Shown piece by piece: positions 1 through 8,628 of a stretch of 64,000 nt of DNA; positions within the stretch are counted from its first letter, which is position 1, and every line of letters begins with the position of its first letter. This stretch comes from Litorimonas sp965205225. GTDB taxonomy: Bacteria > Pseudomonadota > Alphaproteobacteria > Caulobacterales > Maricaulaceae. The notes beneath the pieces were generated by a model. That model did no database searches, had not been told where the DNA came from, and saw nothing but the letters and a program-made list of their open reading frames with translations. The DNA is taken from NCBI GenBank assembly GCA_965205225.1, contig CBDBFZ010000002.1:372001-436000 (forward strand). The letters are read 5' to 3'. The position numbers and the translations under genes were made by a program.

Positions 1-1
1 G

Positions 2-250
2 CGTCCCGAACTGGTTATCGGATTCGCAGCCGAAACACATGATGTTGTGGAACTGGCGCACGCCAAACGCGTCCGCAAGGGCTGTGACTGGATCGTGGCC
101 AATGACGTATCCGGCGACGTAATGGGCGGGCAGGAGAATGAAATGATCATCGTAACCGGGACAGGTGAAGACCGGCTTGCGCGCCAATCCAAGCAAGCTG
201 CTGCTCGGTCACTGGCACGCCGGATCGCCAAACATTTCGGAGATACTTAA
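2..250 (+). CDS. coaBC: CoaBC C-terminus (phosphopantothenate-cysteine ligase part), cut by window edge
   Basis: This is the last ~82 residues of the bifunctional phosphopantothenoylcysteine decarboxylase/phosphopantothenate-cysteine ligase of coenzyme A synthesis. The frame is open from base 2 and reads VIGFAAET near the start, a stretch typical of the CoaB synthetase domain, then KGCDWIVAND and an NEM motif followed by the usual basic helical tail. The stop TAA (248-250) overlaps the ATG of the next gene by one base. In many alphaproteobacteria coaBC sits directly before dut, and the same order holds here with one small gene between. The family assignment is secure, but nothing can be said about the N-terminal decarboxylase half. 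Confidence 0.9.
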   Translation, partial: RPELVIGFAAETHDVVELAHAKRVRKGCDWIVANDVSGDVMGGQENEMIIVTGTGEDRLARQSKQAAARSLARRIAKHFGDT

Positions 251-732
251 TGAGAGCATTAGTGGCAACCACCGCAATCCTGCTAACCCCGACTTTGGCC
301 GCAGCGGGTGATCTAAGCCACTGCGAAATCGTTGTCATCAACGATGTGGTGGACGAAGATGGCGACCATATGACCGTGGCATCGTACCGCGCAGCGGACG
401 GCTTTCTGACTGGCGTCTATGACCCCGATGTCGATCTGGTGGTGGAAGATAATGGACACGCTATTCGGGGGCTCATCTGTGTTCGAAATGATCTCGTCCT
501 AACCGAAAAGGATTACGCCATTCTCGCCACGGGGATCCCATTCTCCCTGTCGCAGGATTTCGACAGTAGCAACTCCGATATCCTGACCCTGTATTTCAGG
601 GACGGTGCCTTTCGCCACACATATATGTCGGATTATCCCATGAGCAGAGAATTCGAAGAGGCCCTGCTGATACAGCTTCAAGATTTTTCAAACCGTGATC
701 ATGGCCTGGTTAGTGCCCCGACCACTGAGTAG
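250..732 (+). CDS. small secreted protein of unknown function
   Basis: A 160-residue protein starts at the ATG that overlaps the coaBC stop, so it is probably translated by coupling. Residues 1-19 form a short signal peptide ending in an AAA-type cleavage site (LAAAG). The mature part is acidic, has two cysteines (near residues 25 and 77), and shows no membrane segment or motif I recognise. It lies between coaBC and dut in the same direction, so it is probably cotranscribed with them. Periplasmic or outer-membrane-associated location is inferred from the leader only. No function is assigned. Confidence 0.6.
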   Translation: MRALVATTAILLTPTLAAAGDLSHCEIVVINDVVDEDGDHMTVASYRAADGFLTGVYDPDVDLVVEDNGHAIRGLICVRNDLVLTEKDYAILATGIPFSLSQDFDSSNSDILTLYFRDGAFRHTYMSDYPMSREFEEALLIQLQDFSNRDHGLVSAPTTE

Positions 733-804
733 ACGACCTGCGGCCTGACAATAACGTCAATTCAGGCGCTGGTCGGAATCGAAAAAACAGATCATAATCA
801 TGTC

Positions 805-1257
805 ATGAAAACAATTTCCATCAAGGTTATCCGTCTTCCTCACATGGACGGCATTGCCCTGTCAGAATTTGAAACGGAACAAGCCGCCGGAGCCGATCTG
901 CGCGCGGCGATTCATGATTCGGTCACGCTGGCCCCGGGTCAGCGCAGACTGATCCCGACCGGGTTCTGCATGGCGCTGCCCACAGGTTATGAAGCTCAGG
1001 TCCGGCCCCGGTCTGGCCTTGCGTTGAAGCACGGAATTACGGTTTTGAATTCTCCCGGCACGATTGATGCGGATTACCGCGGCGAAGTCGGCGTTCTACT
1101 GATAAATCATGGCGATACGGAGTTCACGTTCCAGCGCGGCGATCGATTTGCTCAAATGGTAATCGCGCCGGTGACACAGGCCGAATTTGAGGTTGTTTCT
1201 GAACTCTCAGAAACCATTCGAGGGTCGGGGGGTTACGGCTCGACAGGTACCGAATGA
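805..1257 (+). CDS. dut: dUTP diphosphatase
   Basis: Deoxyuridine triphosphatase hydrolyses dUTP to dUMP and pyrophosphate, keeping uracil out of DNA and feeding dTMP synthesis. The 150-residue length is normal for the homotrimeric family. All five motifs are visible in order: AGADLRA (motif 1), RPRSGLA (2), GTIDADYRGE with the catalytic Asp (3), RGDRFAQMV (4), and the glycine-rich C-terminal RGSGGYGSTG (5) that closes over the active site. The ATG at 805 is the first in frame after the intergenic stretch. It follows coaBC as in many alphaproteobacteria. Confidence 0.95.
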   Translation: MKTISIKVIRLPHMDGIALSEFETEQAAGADLRAAIHDSVTLAPGQRRLIPTGFCMALPTGYEAQVRPRSGLALKHGITVLNSPGTIDADYRGEVGVLLINHGDTEFTFQRGDRFAQMVIAPVTQAEFEVVSELSETIRGSGGYGSTGTE

Positions 1258-1310
1258 TCGTCGCGCCTGCAGAGACCTGATTATTCGATGGATCATCCTT
1301 ACCGGTGATC

Positions 1311-2143
1311 ATGCTCGATGCAGATTTGCGATTCGTTTATGCGAACGGCGCCTATCTTCAAGCCGGCCACAAAACATATGATGAGCTTCGAGGTGTCTTC
1401 GTTTTCGACGCTTTTCCTGAAGGCTCTGGCGGGCCAGACCTCTCAGCTTGAACTAGAGGACGGTCAGATTACAGAAGTTATCTGGCAAGCCACGTAGGAC
1501 CCACTCCGGGACAAAGACGGTAATATCGTCGGATTAATCCAGCGTGCAGAAGACATTAGCAAGCAATATGAGCTGGAACAGCGCAATCGCGCGATTGGAT
1601 ATGAGCTGTCGCACCGCGTCGAGAATATCATGGCCGTGGTCAGTTCGGTCGCCCGGATAATGGGCCGCAATGCCACCAATGTCGATAGTTTCGTGAGAAG
1701 TTTCACAATGCGCCTGAACGCATAAGCCAAACAAATGATCTGATTGCAGAAGAGGATTGGCACGACCTTGATTTTGAATCGATCTTCCGAGACGAGCTTA
1801 ACCCGTTCGATGGATCCGATAGCCCGTTTATTTGCTCTATGGGTCTTCTGTTCGCTTTGAGATAGACGCCGGCAAGGGTCTATGATGTGCCACGAACTCG
1901 CCATGAATGCCGTCAAATATGGCTGCCTGCGCAAAAGCGGCGGGCATCTCACCGTCAATTGGGCGCGCAGGGCTGCCCATCGACTGGCGGGAAACCTGTT
2001 CTGAAGAGATTGACACTGTCAGCGGCACCGGGTTTGGGACGCAGCTATTCGATATGTTGCCCTATGTTACCGTGGAGCGAAACTTTTCACCGAACGGGCT
2101 GTAGCTTACGATAGTGATGGACGGCGAAAAGGTGTTTGCTTAG
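1311..2143 (+). pseudogene. degenerate PAS / HWE-type sensor histidine kinase
   Basis: No intact reading frame exists here, but pieces in different frames line up with one protein family. Near 1311 a PAS-like segment reads DADLRFVYANGAYL. Around 1564-1725 comes the dimerisation/phosphoacceptor helix of HisKA_2/HWE kinases, with SHRVENIMAVV in place of the usual HRxKNxLA. Near 1880-1935 the N-box-like CHELAMNAVKYG follows, and near 2020-2105 GFGTQLFD resembles the ATP-lid end. Several stops and frameshifts separate these parts, so the gene is dead. The last readable codons (GEKVFA) end just before cysK. HWE kinases are common light or stress sensors in alphaproteobacteria. The family call is fairly sure, but the exact limits are approximate. 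Confidence 0.7.
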
Positions 2144-2177
2144 GCCACGACTGCAACAGCTTCACCGGAGACAGACC

Positions 2178-3128
2178 ATGCGCACCCACGGCAAGATCTA
2201 TGACAGCATTCTCGACACGATGGGCGGCACGCCGCTCGTTCGGCTACCTCGCATTACCAAGGGCGTCCCGGTTGACCTCTGCTACAAATTGGAATTCTTC
2301 AATCCCTGTGCCTCCGTCAAAGACCGTATTAGCATCAACATGCTGCGCGAACTGGAGGCCTCCGGCACGTTGAAACCCGGCGGTACGATCGTAGAACCTA
2401 CATCGGGAAATACGGGCATTGGCGTTGCTTTTGCGGCGGCGGCGATGGGCTATAAGGCAATTCTCGTCATGCCCGAGAGCATGAGTATTGAGCGCCGCAA
2501 GATGATGGCGATCCTCGGCGCAGAGCTGGTCCTGACTCCGGTAGCTGGCGGGATTCCCGGTGCGATGGCCAAAGCCGAGGAGATCATTGCCAGCACGCCC
2601 GGCGCCGTGCGCGTGGGCCAGTTCGACAATCCTGCCAACCCGGCCATTCACTATGCGACAACAGGTCCGGAAATCTGGGAGGACTGTGCGGGCACCGTGG
2701 ACGCTTTCATTGCGGGCGTCGGTACGGGCGGAACCCTGTCGGGGGCGGGCAGGTTCCTGAAGGAAAAAAACCCGGACTGCCATATCATCGCCATCGAGCC
2801 AACCGAGAGTCCGGTCATTTCAGGCGGCGAGAAAGGTCCGCACAAAATTCAGGGCATCGGCGCAGGATTCATCCCGGATAATCTGGATACGGATCTGGTC
2901 GATGAGGTCGTGAAGATCAATTCCAATGCCGCGTTCGGCACGGCCAAACATGTCGCCGCTGAAGACGGCGTACCCGTTGGCATCAGTTCAGGTGCGGCCA
3001 TCGCAGCCTCTTTATTGGTTGGTGTACGGCCAGACATGCGCGGCAAACGCATCGTGACCATCATTCCCAGCTTCGCCGAACGCTATCTCTCAACCCCCCT
3101 GTTTGACTCTGGCACCGGTGACGCCTGA
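2178..3128 (+). CDS. cysK: cysteine synthase A (O-acetylserine sulfhydrylase)
   Basis: This PLP enzyme makes L-cysteine from O-acetylserine and sulfide. The ~316-residue protein has the PLP-lysine region FNPCASVKDRIS, the substrate loop PTSGNTGIG, and the phosphate-binding GTGGTLSG. The C-terminal GISSGAA motif is also present. I prefer the ATG at 2178 because GGAG lies 7-10 bases upstream; an earlier ATG at 2136 would add a short arginine/glutamine-rich leader falling in the ruins of the kinase pseudogene. The 3' end overlaps the next gene by 11-26 bp, depending on that gene's start, which suggests a sulfur-related transcriptional pair. Confidence 0.95.
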   Translation: MRTHGKIYDSILDTMGGTPLVRLPRITKGVPVDLCYKLEFFNPCASVKDRISINMLRELEASGTLKPGGTIVEPTSGNTGIGVAFAAAAMGYKAILVMPESMSIERRKMMAILGAELVLTPVAGGIPGAMAKAEEIIASTPGAVRVGQFDNPANPAIHYATTGPEIWEDCAGTVDAFIAGVGTGGTLSGAGRFLKEKNPDCHIIAIEPTESPVISGGEKGPHKIQGIGAGFIPDNLDTDLVDEVVKINSNAAFGTAKHVAAEDGVPVGISSGAAIAASLLVGVRPDMRGKRIVTIIPSFAERYLSTPLFDSGTGDA

Positions 3129-3855
3129 TCAGGTTGATCGCTATGCCCGCCATCTCGTCCTGCGCGAGATTGGCGGGAGCGGGCAGAACGCCTTGCTGGC
3201 GGCGCGGATCGCGATCGTCGGCGCGGGCGGCCTCGGCGGGCCTGCTGCACTTTATCTGGCCGCCGCAGGCGTTGGCGGAATCACGATTATTGATGACGAC
3301 TCTGTCAGCCTATCCAATCTGCAAAGACAGATCCAGTTTGAAACCGACGATGTCGGCGAACGCAAAGTCGATATATTTGCGCAGCGACTTAAGGCCCTTA
3401 ATCCTGACACGGCGGTCGATGCGCAGCATACACGTCTGACGCAGGCGACTGCGCAAGACCTTTTATCCCATCATGACCTGATAGTTGACGGGACGGACAG
3501 TTTTGCAACGCGCTTCATCGTCAATGATGCCGCTCTTGCGCTCGGCAAGCCTCTCATCTCTGGTGCAGTTGGCCGATTTGACGCGCAGGTCAGTTTCTTT
3601 AGGCCCCGCGGACCCTGTTATCGCTGCTTGGTACCGGATTTGCCGCCCCAGGAAGAGCGCTGCGCCAAGGTCGGCATCGTCGGCGCGCTGACCGGGATCG
3701 CCGGATCCGTCATGGCGATGGAAGCGATCAAGAAGATCACGGGCGCTGGCGATGCGCTTACCGGGCGGCTCTGGATCTATGATGGGCTGACAGCGGAGAG
3801 CCGAACAGTAACGTTGCCGCGCGACCCGAACTGCCCGGTCTGCGCTGTGCGCTAA
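3103..3855 (+). CDS. moeB: MoeB/ThiF-family E1-like adenylyltransferase
   Basis: E1-like enzymes adenylate the C-terminal glycine of a ubiquitin-like sulfur carrier (MoaD or ThiS) for molybdopterin or thiamine synthesis. Visible features are the RYARHLVLREIG opening, the nucleotide-binding GAGGLGG loop, DDDSVSLSNLQRQ, and the zinc pairs CYRC and CPVC. The crossover segment EERCAKVGIVG carries the conserved cysteine. The frame starts at TTG 3103; an in-frame GTG at 3118 is an equally plausible start. It overlaps the end of cysK and converges on the sulfoxide reductase gene, sharing 4 bp at the tails. MoeB and ThiF cannot be separated by sequence alone; proximity to cysK fits either a sulfur-transfer role or simple clustering. 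Confidence 0.85.
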   Translation: MTLAPVTPDQVDRYARHLVLREIGGSGQNALLAARIAIVGAGGLGGPAALYLAAAGVGGITIIDDDSVSLSNLQRQIQFETDDVGERKVDIFAQRLKALNPDTAVDAQHTRLTQATAQDLLSHHDLIVDGTDSFATRFIVNDAALALGKPLISGAVGRFDAQVSFFRPRGPCYRCLVPDLPPQEERCAKVGIVGALTGIAGSVMAMEAIKKITGAGDALTGRLWIYDGLTAESRTVTLPRDPNCPVCAVR

Positions 3856-4301
3856 GCCGCGATCAGTGCGGCAATCCGCTCCAGCGCCTTAGCATCACTT
3901 TCATCGAATACGCTCTTGCGCGTACTGTCGACATCCAGAACACCGATCAAAGTCTCTCCATCCATCACGGGCACGACGATCTCGGACTCCGTCTTCGCGT
4001 CTCAGGCAATATGATCCGGAAAAGCGTGAACATCTTCAACGATCTGTGTCCTTCGCTCCAACGCAGCCATTCCGCACACGCCTTTGTCAAATGGAATACG
4101 CAGGCACCCCAGCGTCCCCTGATAAGACCCAACTACCAGTTCGTCCGGTTTGTCCGGATCGACCAAATAAAAGCCAGTCCAGTAATAGTCCTCGAACGCT
4201 TCGCTTAACAGGCAGGCAATGGTTGCCAGCCGCGCCGTGCGATTAGACTCTCCGTCCAGGACGTCCTGAATCTGCATTTCAACATCGGAATAGTCACGCA
4301 T
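3852..4301 (-). pseudogene. msrC: free methionine-(R)-sulfoxide reductase (GAF family) with UGA at the catalytic Cys codon; nonsense allele or selenoprotein
   Basis: The frame from the ATG at 4301 runs 99 codons to a TGA (4002-4004). It then continues in the same frame for 49 good codons to a TAG at 3852. The parts join into a normal fRMsr/YebR protein, which reduces free methionine-R-sulfoxide. Cys66 and Cys76 match the two resolving cysteines of the family, and the sequence EDVHAFPDHIA ends exactly where the family has its nucleophilic cysteine, followed by the SEIVVPV strand. The spacing 66-76-100 equals the 84-94-118 spacing of the E. coli enzyme as I recall it. So the stop replaces the catalytic Cys. 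Either a TGC-to-TGA nonsense mutation killed the gene, or UGA is read as selenocysteine. The downstream frame shows no other damage. Confidence 0.75.
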
Positions 4302-4440
4302 GACGCGCGATCTATGGCGCGCGTCCTATACAATCAAGCCGCCTCATCTTTTGGTAATGTAACCCTTATAGCGAGGAACTCAGAGCGGTTGACCGCGCGA
4401 ATATTCCGCGTCAAACTGCGTAAGACTTAGGGACTCCGAC

Positions 4441-5097
4441 ATGAAAACTCTGTTTTTTGGCCTGATCACGGCTATCGGCCTCTCAGCCCCCGCCTTTGCG
4501 CAGGTGTCAGAAATTCGTTTCGGTGCCCACCAGCACGATATCGAATTTTTCGGTTTGGGGGGCGAAAAAGGCAAGGAAACCTCCGCCGCGCTTAATGCTG
4601 AAATCATTTTCGCCGAGCCGAATTTCCTCAAATGGGCGCTATCGCCCCAACCTTATATTGGCGGATCGCTGAACCTCGAAGGCAATACGAGTTATGGCAG
4701 TGCGGGTCTGATGTGGCGTCAAACCCTGGGCGACGCACTCTACTTCGATTTCGCTTCCGGGCTGATGGTTCATAACGGCACTAAGGAAGTCCCTCTGCCG
4801 TCCTATTTCGATGATCCGGCCATCGTCGCCGGGATCAATGGCGGCAGGCTGACAGCGGCGCAGTTGCAGCGAGTCCAGACCGAGAATGTCCCCTATTTCG
4901 AAAGCCTCAACACTGAGATTGAATTCGGGTCCAGCATCCTCTTCCGTGAAGCTCTGACGCTCGGCCTGCGAGTCAGCGACCGGTGGGCAACCGAGATCTA
5001 TGTCGAACATCTTTCTCACGGTAATATTCTGGTTCAGAATGGGCTCAATGAGGGTCTCAATGTGCTGGGCGGACGTTTGTCTTACCGTTTCGATTGA
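4441..5097 (+). CDS. PagL-like acyloxyacyl hydrolase (lipid A 3-O-deacylase family)
   Basis: This 218-residue outer-membrane protein has a clear signal peptide (residues 1-20, ending AFAQ) and alternating hydrophobic residues typical of a small beta barrel. The C-terminal segment contains EHLSHGN, which carries the His-Ser pair of the PagL catalytic site, and the last residue is the aromatic-Asp end of a barrel strand. PagL enzymes remove the 3-O acyl chain of lipid A, remodelling the outer leaflet. The gene stands alone between the sulfoxide reductase (divergent) and purA. The start has no strong Shine-Dalgarno sequence, but it is the only one that gives an intact leader. The family call is good; the enzymatic specificity is not shown. 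Confidence 0.75.
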   Translation: MKTLFFGLITAIGLSAPAFAQVSEIRFGAHQHDIEFFGLGGEKGKETSAALNAEIIFAEPNFLKWALSPQPYIGGSLNLEGNTSYGSAGLMWRQTLGDALYFDFASGLMVHNGTKEVPLPSYFDDPAIVAGINGGRLTAAQLQRVQTENVPYFESLNTEIEFGSSILFREALTLGLRVSDRWATEIYVEHLSHGNILVQNGLNEGLNVLGGRLSYRFD

Positions 5098-5176
5098 GCT
5101 TATACCCTCGCCATAGCCACTAACTTTCGCTAGACCGCGCGCGTTTCACGTGACGCGCCTGCGCGAAGGATAAATC

Positions 5177-6472
5177 ATGGCTAATGTCGTCGTCGTCGGC
5201 TCCCAATGGGGAGACGAAGGAAAAGGCAAGATCGTCGATTGGCTTTCCAGCCGCGCCGATGTCGTCGCCCGGTTCCAGGGCGGTCACAATGCGGGCCACA
5301 CGCTGGTCGTGGACGGAACCGTTTACAAGCTGTCCCTGCTGCCATCCGGCATTGTACGCGGCGGTAAGCTCTCAGTCATCGGCAATGGCGTTGTGCTCGA
5401 TCCGTGGGCCTTCTTGACGGAAATGGCGCGTATTCGAGACCAGGGCGTGAAGATCACACCCGAAAATCTCAAAATTTCCGAAAGTGCTGCCCTGATCCTG
5501 CCGATCCATTCCGAACTTGACGACATCCGGGAAAACCGGGCCGATGGCATCAAAATCGGCACAACTAAACGCGGGATCGGCCCCGCTTATGAAGACAAGG
5601 TCGCGCGTCGGGCCATCCGTGTCTGCGATCTGGACGATCCAGTGCATCTGAAGGAGCGAGTCGAGAATCTACTGCATCACCACAATGCCCTGCGCGTCGG
5701 GCTTGGGCACGACGTCGTGGATCCAGACGTTCTGACGCAGAAACTGATCAAGATTGTCCCTGAAATTCTGCCCTTCATGGCCCCTGTCTGGCAGGTCCTC
5801 GACGACGCCCAGAAGGCCGAGAAAAAAATCCTGTTTGAAGGGGCGCAGGGCGCCATGCTCGACATTGATCACGGCACCTACCCCTTCGTAACCAGTTCCA
5901 ACACGATCGCCGGACAGGCCGCGGCGGGAACCGGACTCGGACCCAAATCGCTCAACTATGTGCTCGGCATCACCAAGGCCTACACGACCCGTGTCGGCGA
6001 AGGTCCCTTCCCGACCGAACTCAACGATGCGATCGGGCAACGGCTCGGTGAACGCGGGCATGAATTCGGAACAGTCACCGGGCGGCAGCGCCGATGCGGC
6101 TGGTTCGATGCCGTCATGGTGAAACAAGCCATTATCACGGGCGGCATCACGGGCGTTGCACTCACGAAACTCGATGTGCTGGACGGATTGCCAGAACTCA
6201 AAATCTGCACAGGCTACAAAATTGACGGTAAAATCATGAAGCGCCTGCCTGCCGGGGCCAGCCAGCAGGCTAAGGTCAAACCGATCTATGAAACCATGCC
6301 GGGATGGCAGGGCAGCACGCGCGGCGCGCAGAGTTGGGCCGACCTGCCTGCAGAAGCCGTCAAATATGTCCGCCATATTGAGGAACTGATCGGCTGCCCC
6401 GTCGGCATGGTTAGCACCTCTCCCGAACGCGAAGACGTCATCTTGATGCGCGATCCGTTTAAGTCTATCTAA
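5177..6472 (+). CDS. purA: adenylosuccinate synthetase
   Basis: PurA joins IMP and aspartate with GTP to make adenylosuccinate, the first step to AMP. The 431-residue length is normal. Landmarks are the N-terminal GSQWGDEGKGKIVDWL P-loop with the catalytic Asp, GGHNAGHT with the catalytic His, GTTKRGIGPAYEDK, and EGAQGAMLDIDHGTYPFVT. Further on come GRQRRCGW and the guanine-binding TKLDVLDG. AAGGA lies 6-7 bases before the ATG. The tail overlaps the convergent priA tail by 4 bp, so the two transcripts may interfere; no terminator is seen. Confidence 0.97.
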   Translation: MANVVVVGSQWGDEGKGKIVDWLSSRADVVARFQGGHNAGHTLVVDGTVYKLSLLPSGIVRGGKLSVIGNGVVLDPWAFLTEMARIRDQGVKITPENLKISESAALILPIHSELDDIRENRADGIKIGTTKRGIGPAYEDKVARRAIRVCDLDDPVHLKERVENLLHHHNALRVGLGHDVVDPDVLTQKLIKIVPEILPFMAPVWQVLDDAQKAEKKILFEGAQGAMLDIDHGTYPFVTSSNTIAGQAAAGTGLGPKSLNYVLGITKAYTTRVGEGPFPTELNDAIGQRLGERGHEFGTVTGRQRRCGWFDAVMVKQAIITGGITGVALTKLDVLDGLPELKICTGYKIDGKIMKRLPAGASQQAKVKPIYETMPGWQGSTRGAQSWADLPAEAVKYVRHIEELIGCPVGMVSTSPEREDVILMRDPFKSI

Positions 6473-8628
6473 ACAAAGCTCTGCGGGTCGATATCGACCT
6501 GAATCTTATATTTTGCAGGGACGCGCTGCTTGCCGCGCCAGGTCGCCATATATTTGGACAGGTTCACGCCGGGTTCTGAGCGGATGAACAGGCGTTGGCG
6601 GTAAAGGCCACGCAGCTGGCCGATCGGCGCTTCGCTTGGCCCCAAAATTTCAATGCCATCGGCGCGCGGGGCCTTCGTGACAAAGGTGATCGCCAGCTCT
6701 TTCGTCTTTTCCAGATCCGGCCCCCAGATGATGACGGCGGCGATGCGCCCGAACGGCGGCAGGCCCAGCATGTCACGCATCGCCATCTCGACCCCGACGA
6801 ACATGTCGCGATCCCCGGCGACCAGCGCCTGCAGGGCTTCATGCTCCGGATAGTGGGTCTGGATTAGCGCTTCGCCCGCCATTTCGGCTCGGCCTGCGCG
6901 GCCCGCCACCTGAACTAATGTCTGATAGGTGCGTTCGCCCGCACGCGGATCAGCCCCGCCCATCAGCAGGTCTCCATCCACCACCCCAACAAAAGTCAAA
7001 CGCGGGAAATTATGGCCTTTCACGACCATCTGCGTGCCAATCAGAATATCGATTTCACCCCGTTCCATTCGGTTCAGGCGCGCCTTTATTTCATCCGGTG
7101 TCGCGGTCGTGTCGGAGCTTAGAATTTCGACATGGGTCTGCGGAAAATAGGTTTGCGCCTCATCGGCGATACGTTCAACGCCTGGCCCGATAGAGGTCAG
7201 CCCGTCCTCGACCCCGCATTTTAGACAGGCGCGCGGCATGCGCATCGAAAAGCCCGTCAAGTGGCAAATCGCCCGGCCCGTGGCGCGATGTTCAACCAGC
7301 CAGCTATCCGTATCAGGGCTCTTCAGGCGTTCGCCGCAAACCCGGCATAGGATCAGCGGCGCATAACCGCGCCTGTTCATGTAAAGCAGCGACTGCTCCC
7401 CGCGCAACAGACGCTCTGCCACCGCTTGCACCATCGGCTCCGACAGGAATGAACCAACCTCCGGCTTGTGCAGCTTCATATCGATTAAGCCGATATCCGG
7501 CAGAGTGATTGCACCGGGGCGTTCCGGTAACACAACATGGGCGTAGCGGCCCGTTCTCGCATTATGCAAAGATTCCAGCGACGGCGTGGCAGAGGCCAGA
7601 ATAACGGGTCGATCTTCCAAGCGCCCGCGTAAGACCGCCATGTCCCGCGCATTATAGATCACGCCCTCTTCCTGTTTGAAGGAGGTGTCATGTTCCTCGT
7701 CTATGACGATGAGGCCGAGCTCAGCGAATGGCAGAAACAGAGCCGAGCGCGCGCCGACGACGAGCTTGGCGCGACCCGACGCAACTTCCCGCCACGCCCG
7801 GCGGCGCGCCATATCAGTGATGGAACTGTGCCAGGCGACGGGCTCCGCTTCGAACCGCGCGGCAAAACGCGACAACCCCGCCTGCGTCAGGGCGATTTCC
7901 GGCACTAGGATCAGGATCTGTCGCCCTTGCCGGAGCGCTTCGGCCACTGCCTCAAAATAGACTTCCGTCTTGCCAGAGCCCGTTACGCCATCAAGAAGGG
8001 AGACAGAAAAGGAATCGCGCTTAACCTGCCCAACTAGCTCAGATGCTGCAGCAATCTGTGCATCGGATAACTCCCGGCCTGGCCGTTCAGGATTGGGTTC
8101 CGCATAGGGCAGATCGACCGGGCGTTCATCCGTCCGCATCAATCCGGCCTTGACCATACCCTTGATCACGCCCGGCGAAATCCCGGCCCGGCTGGCGATC
8201 TCTGCCGCTCGCGCCGGGAAAGGCCCGCCTTCGATCAGAGCGGCTCGGCGGGCGGGCGTCATATTCAAAGGCCGCTCGTCCGTTGGTTCATACAGCGTCG
8301 CCATGGGAGATGGATCGAGCGCCTTCCAGCTACGCAGCACCATGCGGAGCACTTGTCCTGGCGACGCCACATTGTAGCGCGCGACCCAGTTGATGAAATC
8401 GAGAGTCGGGTTCGGCAAAGGCAGTGTGGACTTGACCTCTGCAATATCCTTGAGCTCGCGCCCCAGCTCTCCGCGCTGCTTACCCATGACAACGCCGAGT
8501 TTCATCTGCTTACCGATAGGTGCATAGACAAAATCCCCGCGCTCTACGCGCAGACCTTCCGGCACAGAATAATCAAAGGTGCCGGGAACACTGACGGGAA
8601 AAAGGATTTGAGCGTTTTGTTGGTTCAT
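6469..8628 (-). CDS. priA: primosomal replication restart helicase PriA
   Basis: PriA recognises abandoned replication forks and reloads the replicative helicase. The 719-residue protein has the N-terminal 3' DNA-binding domain, Walker A GVTGSGKTEVY, the DEEH box (VIDEEHDTSFK), and helicase motifs VVKGHNFP and QVAGRAGRA. The zinc-binding insert is unusual: only five of the usual eight cysteines remain (CRVC, a lone C, and CLKC). The second CxxC is replaced by SPDTD and the third pair reads CHLT. I believe this reduced set also occurs in other alphaproteobacterial PriA proteins, so it may be lineage-typical rather than a defect. The gene converges on purA with a 4-bp overlap. Confidence 0.95.
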   Translation of the reverse strand: MNQQNAQILFPVSVPGTFDYSVPEGLRVERGDFVYAPIGKQMKLGVVMGKQRGELGRELKDIAEVKSTLPLPNPTLDFINWVARYNVASPGQVLRMVLRSWKALDPSPMATLYEPTDERPLNMTPARRAALIEGGPFPARAAEIASRAGISPGVIKGMVKAGLMRTDERPVDLPYAEPNPERPGRELSDAQIAAASELVGQVKRDSFSVSLLDGVTGSGKTEVYFEAVAEALRQGRQILILVPEIALTQAGLSRFAARFEAEPVAWHSSITDMARRRAWREVASGRAKLVVGARSALFLPFAELGLIVIDEEHDTSFKQEEGVIYNARDMAVLRGRLEDRPVILASATPSLESLHNARTGRYAHVVLPERPGAITLPDIGLIDMKLHKPEVGSFLSEPMVQAVAERLLRGEQSLLYMNRRGYAPLILCRVCGERLKSPDTDSWLVEHRATGRAICHLTGFSMRMPRACLKCGVEDGLTSIGPGVERIADEAQTYFPQTHVEILSSDTTATPDEIKARLNRMERGEIDILIGTQMVVKGHNFPRLTFVGVVDGDLLMGGADPRAGERTYQTLVQVAGRAGRAEMAGEALIQTHYPEHEALQALVAGDRDMFVGVEMAMRDMLGLPPFGRIAAVIIWGPDLEKTKELAITFVTKAPRADGIEILGPSEAPIGQLRGLYRQRLFIRSEPGVNLSKYMATWRGKQRVPAKYKIQVDIDPQSFV

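Noticed and set aside
1464..1958. 164-codon minus-strand frame
   Set aside because: It is the antisense of the kinase pseudogene and has no protein features.
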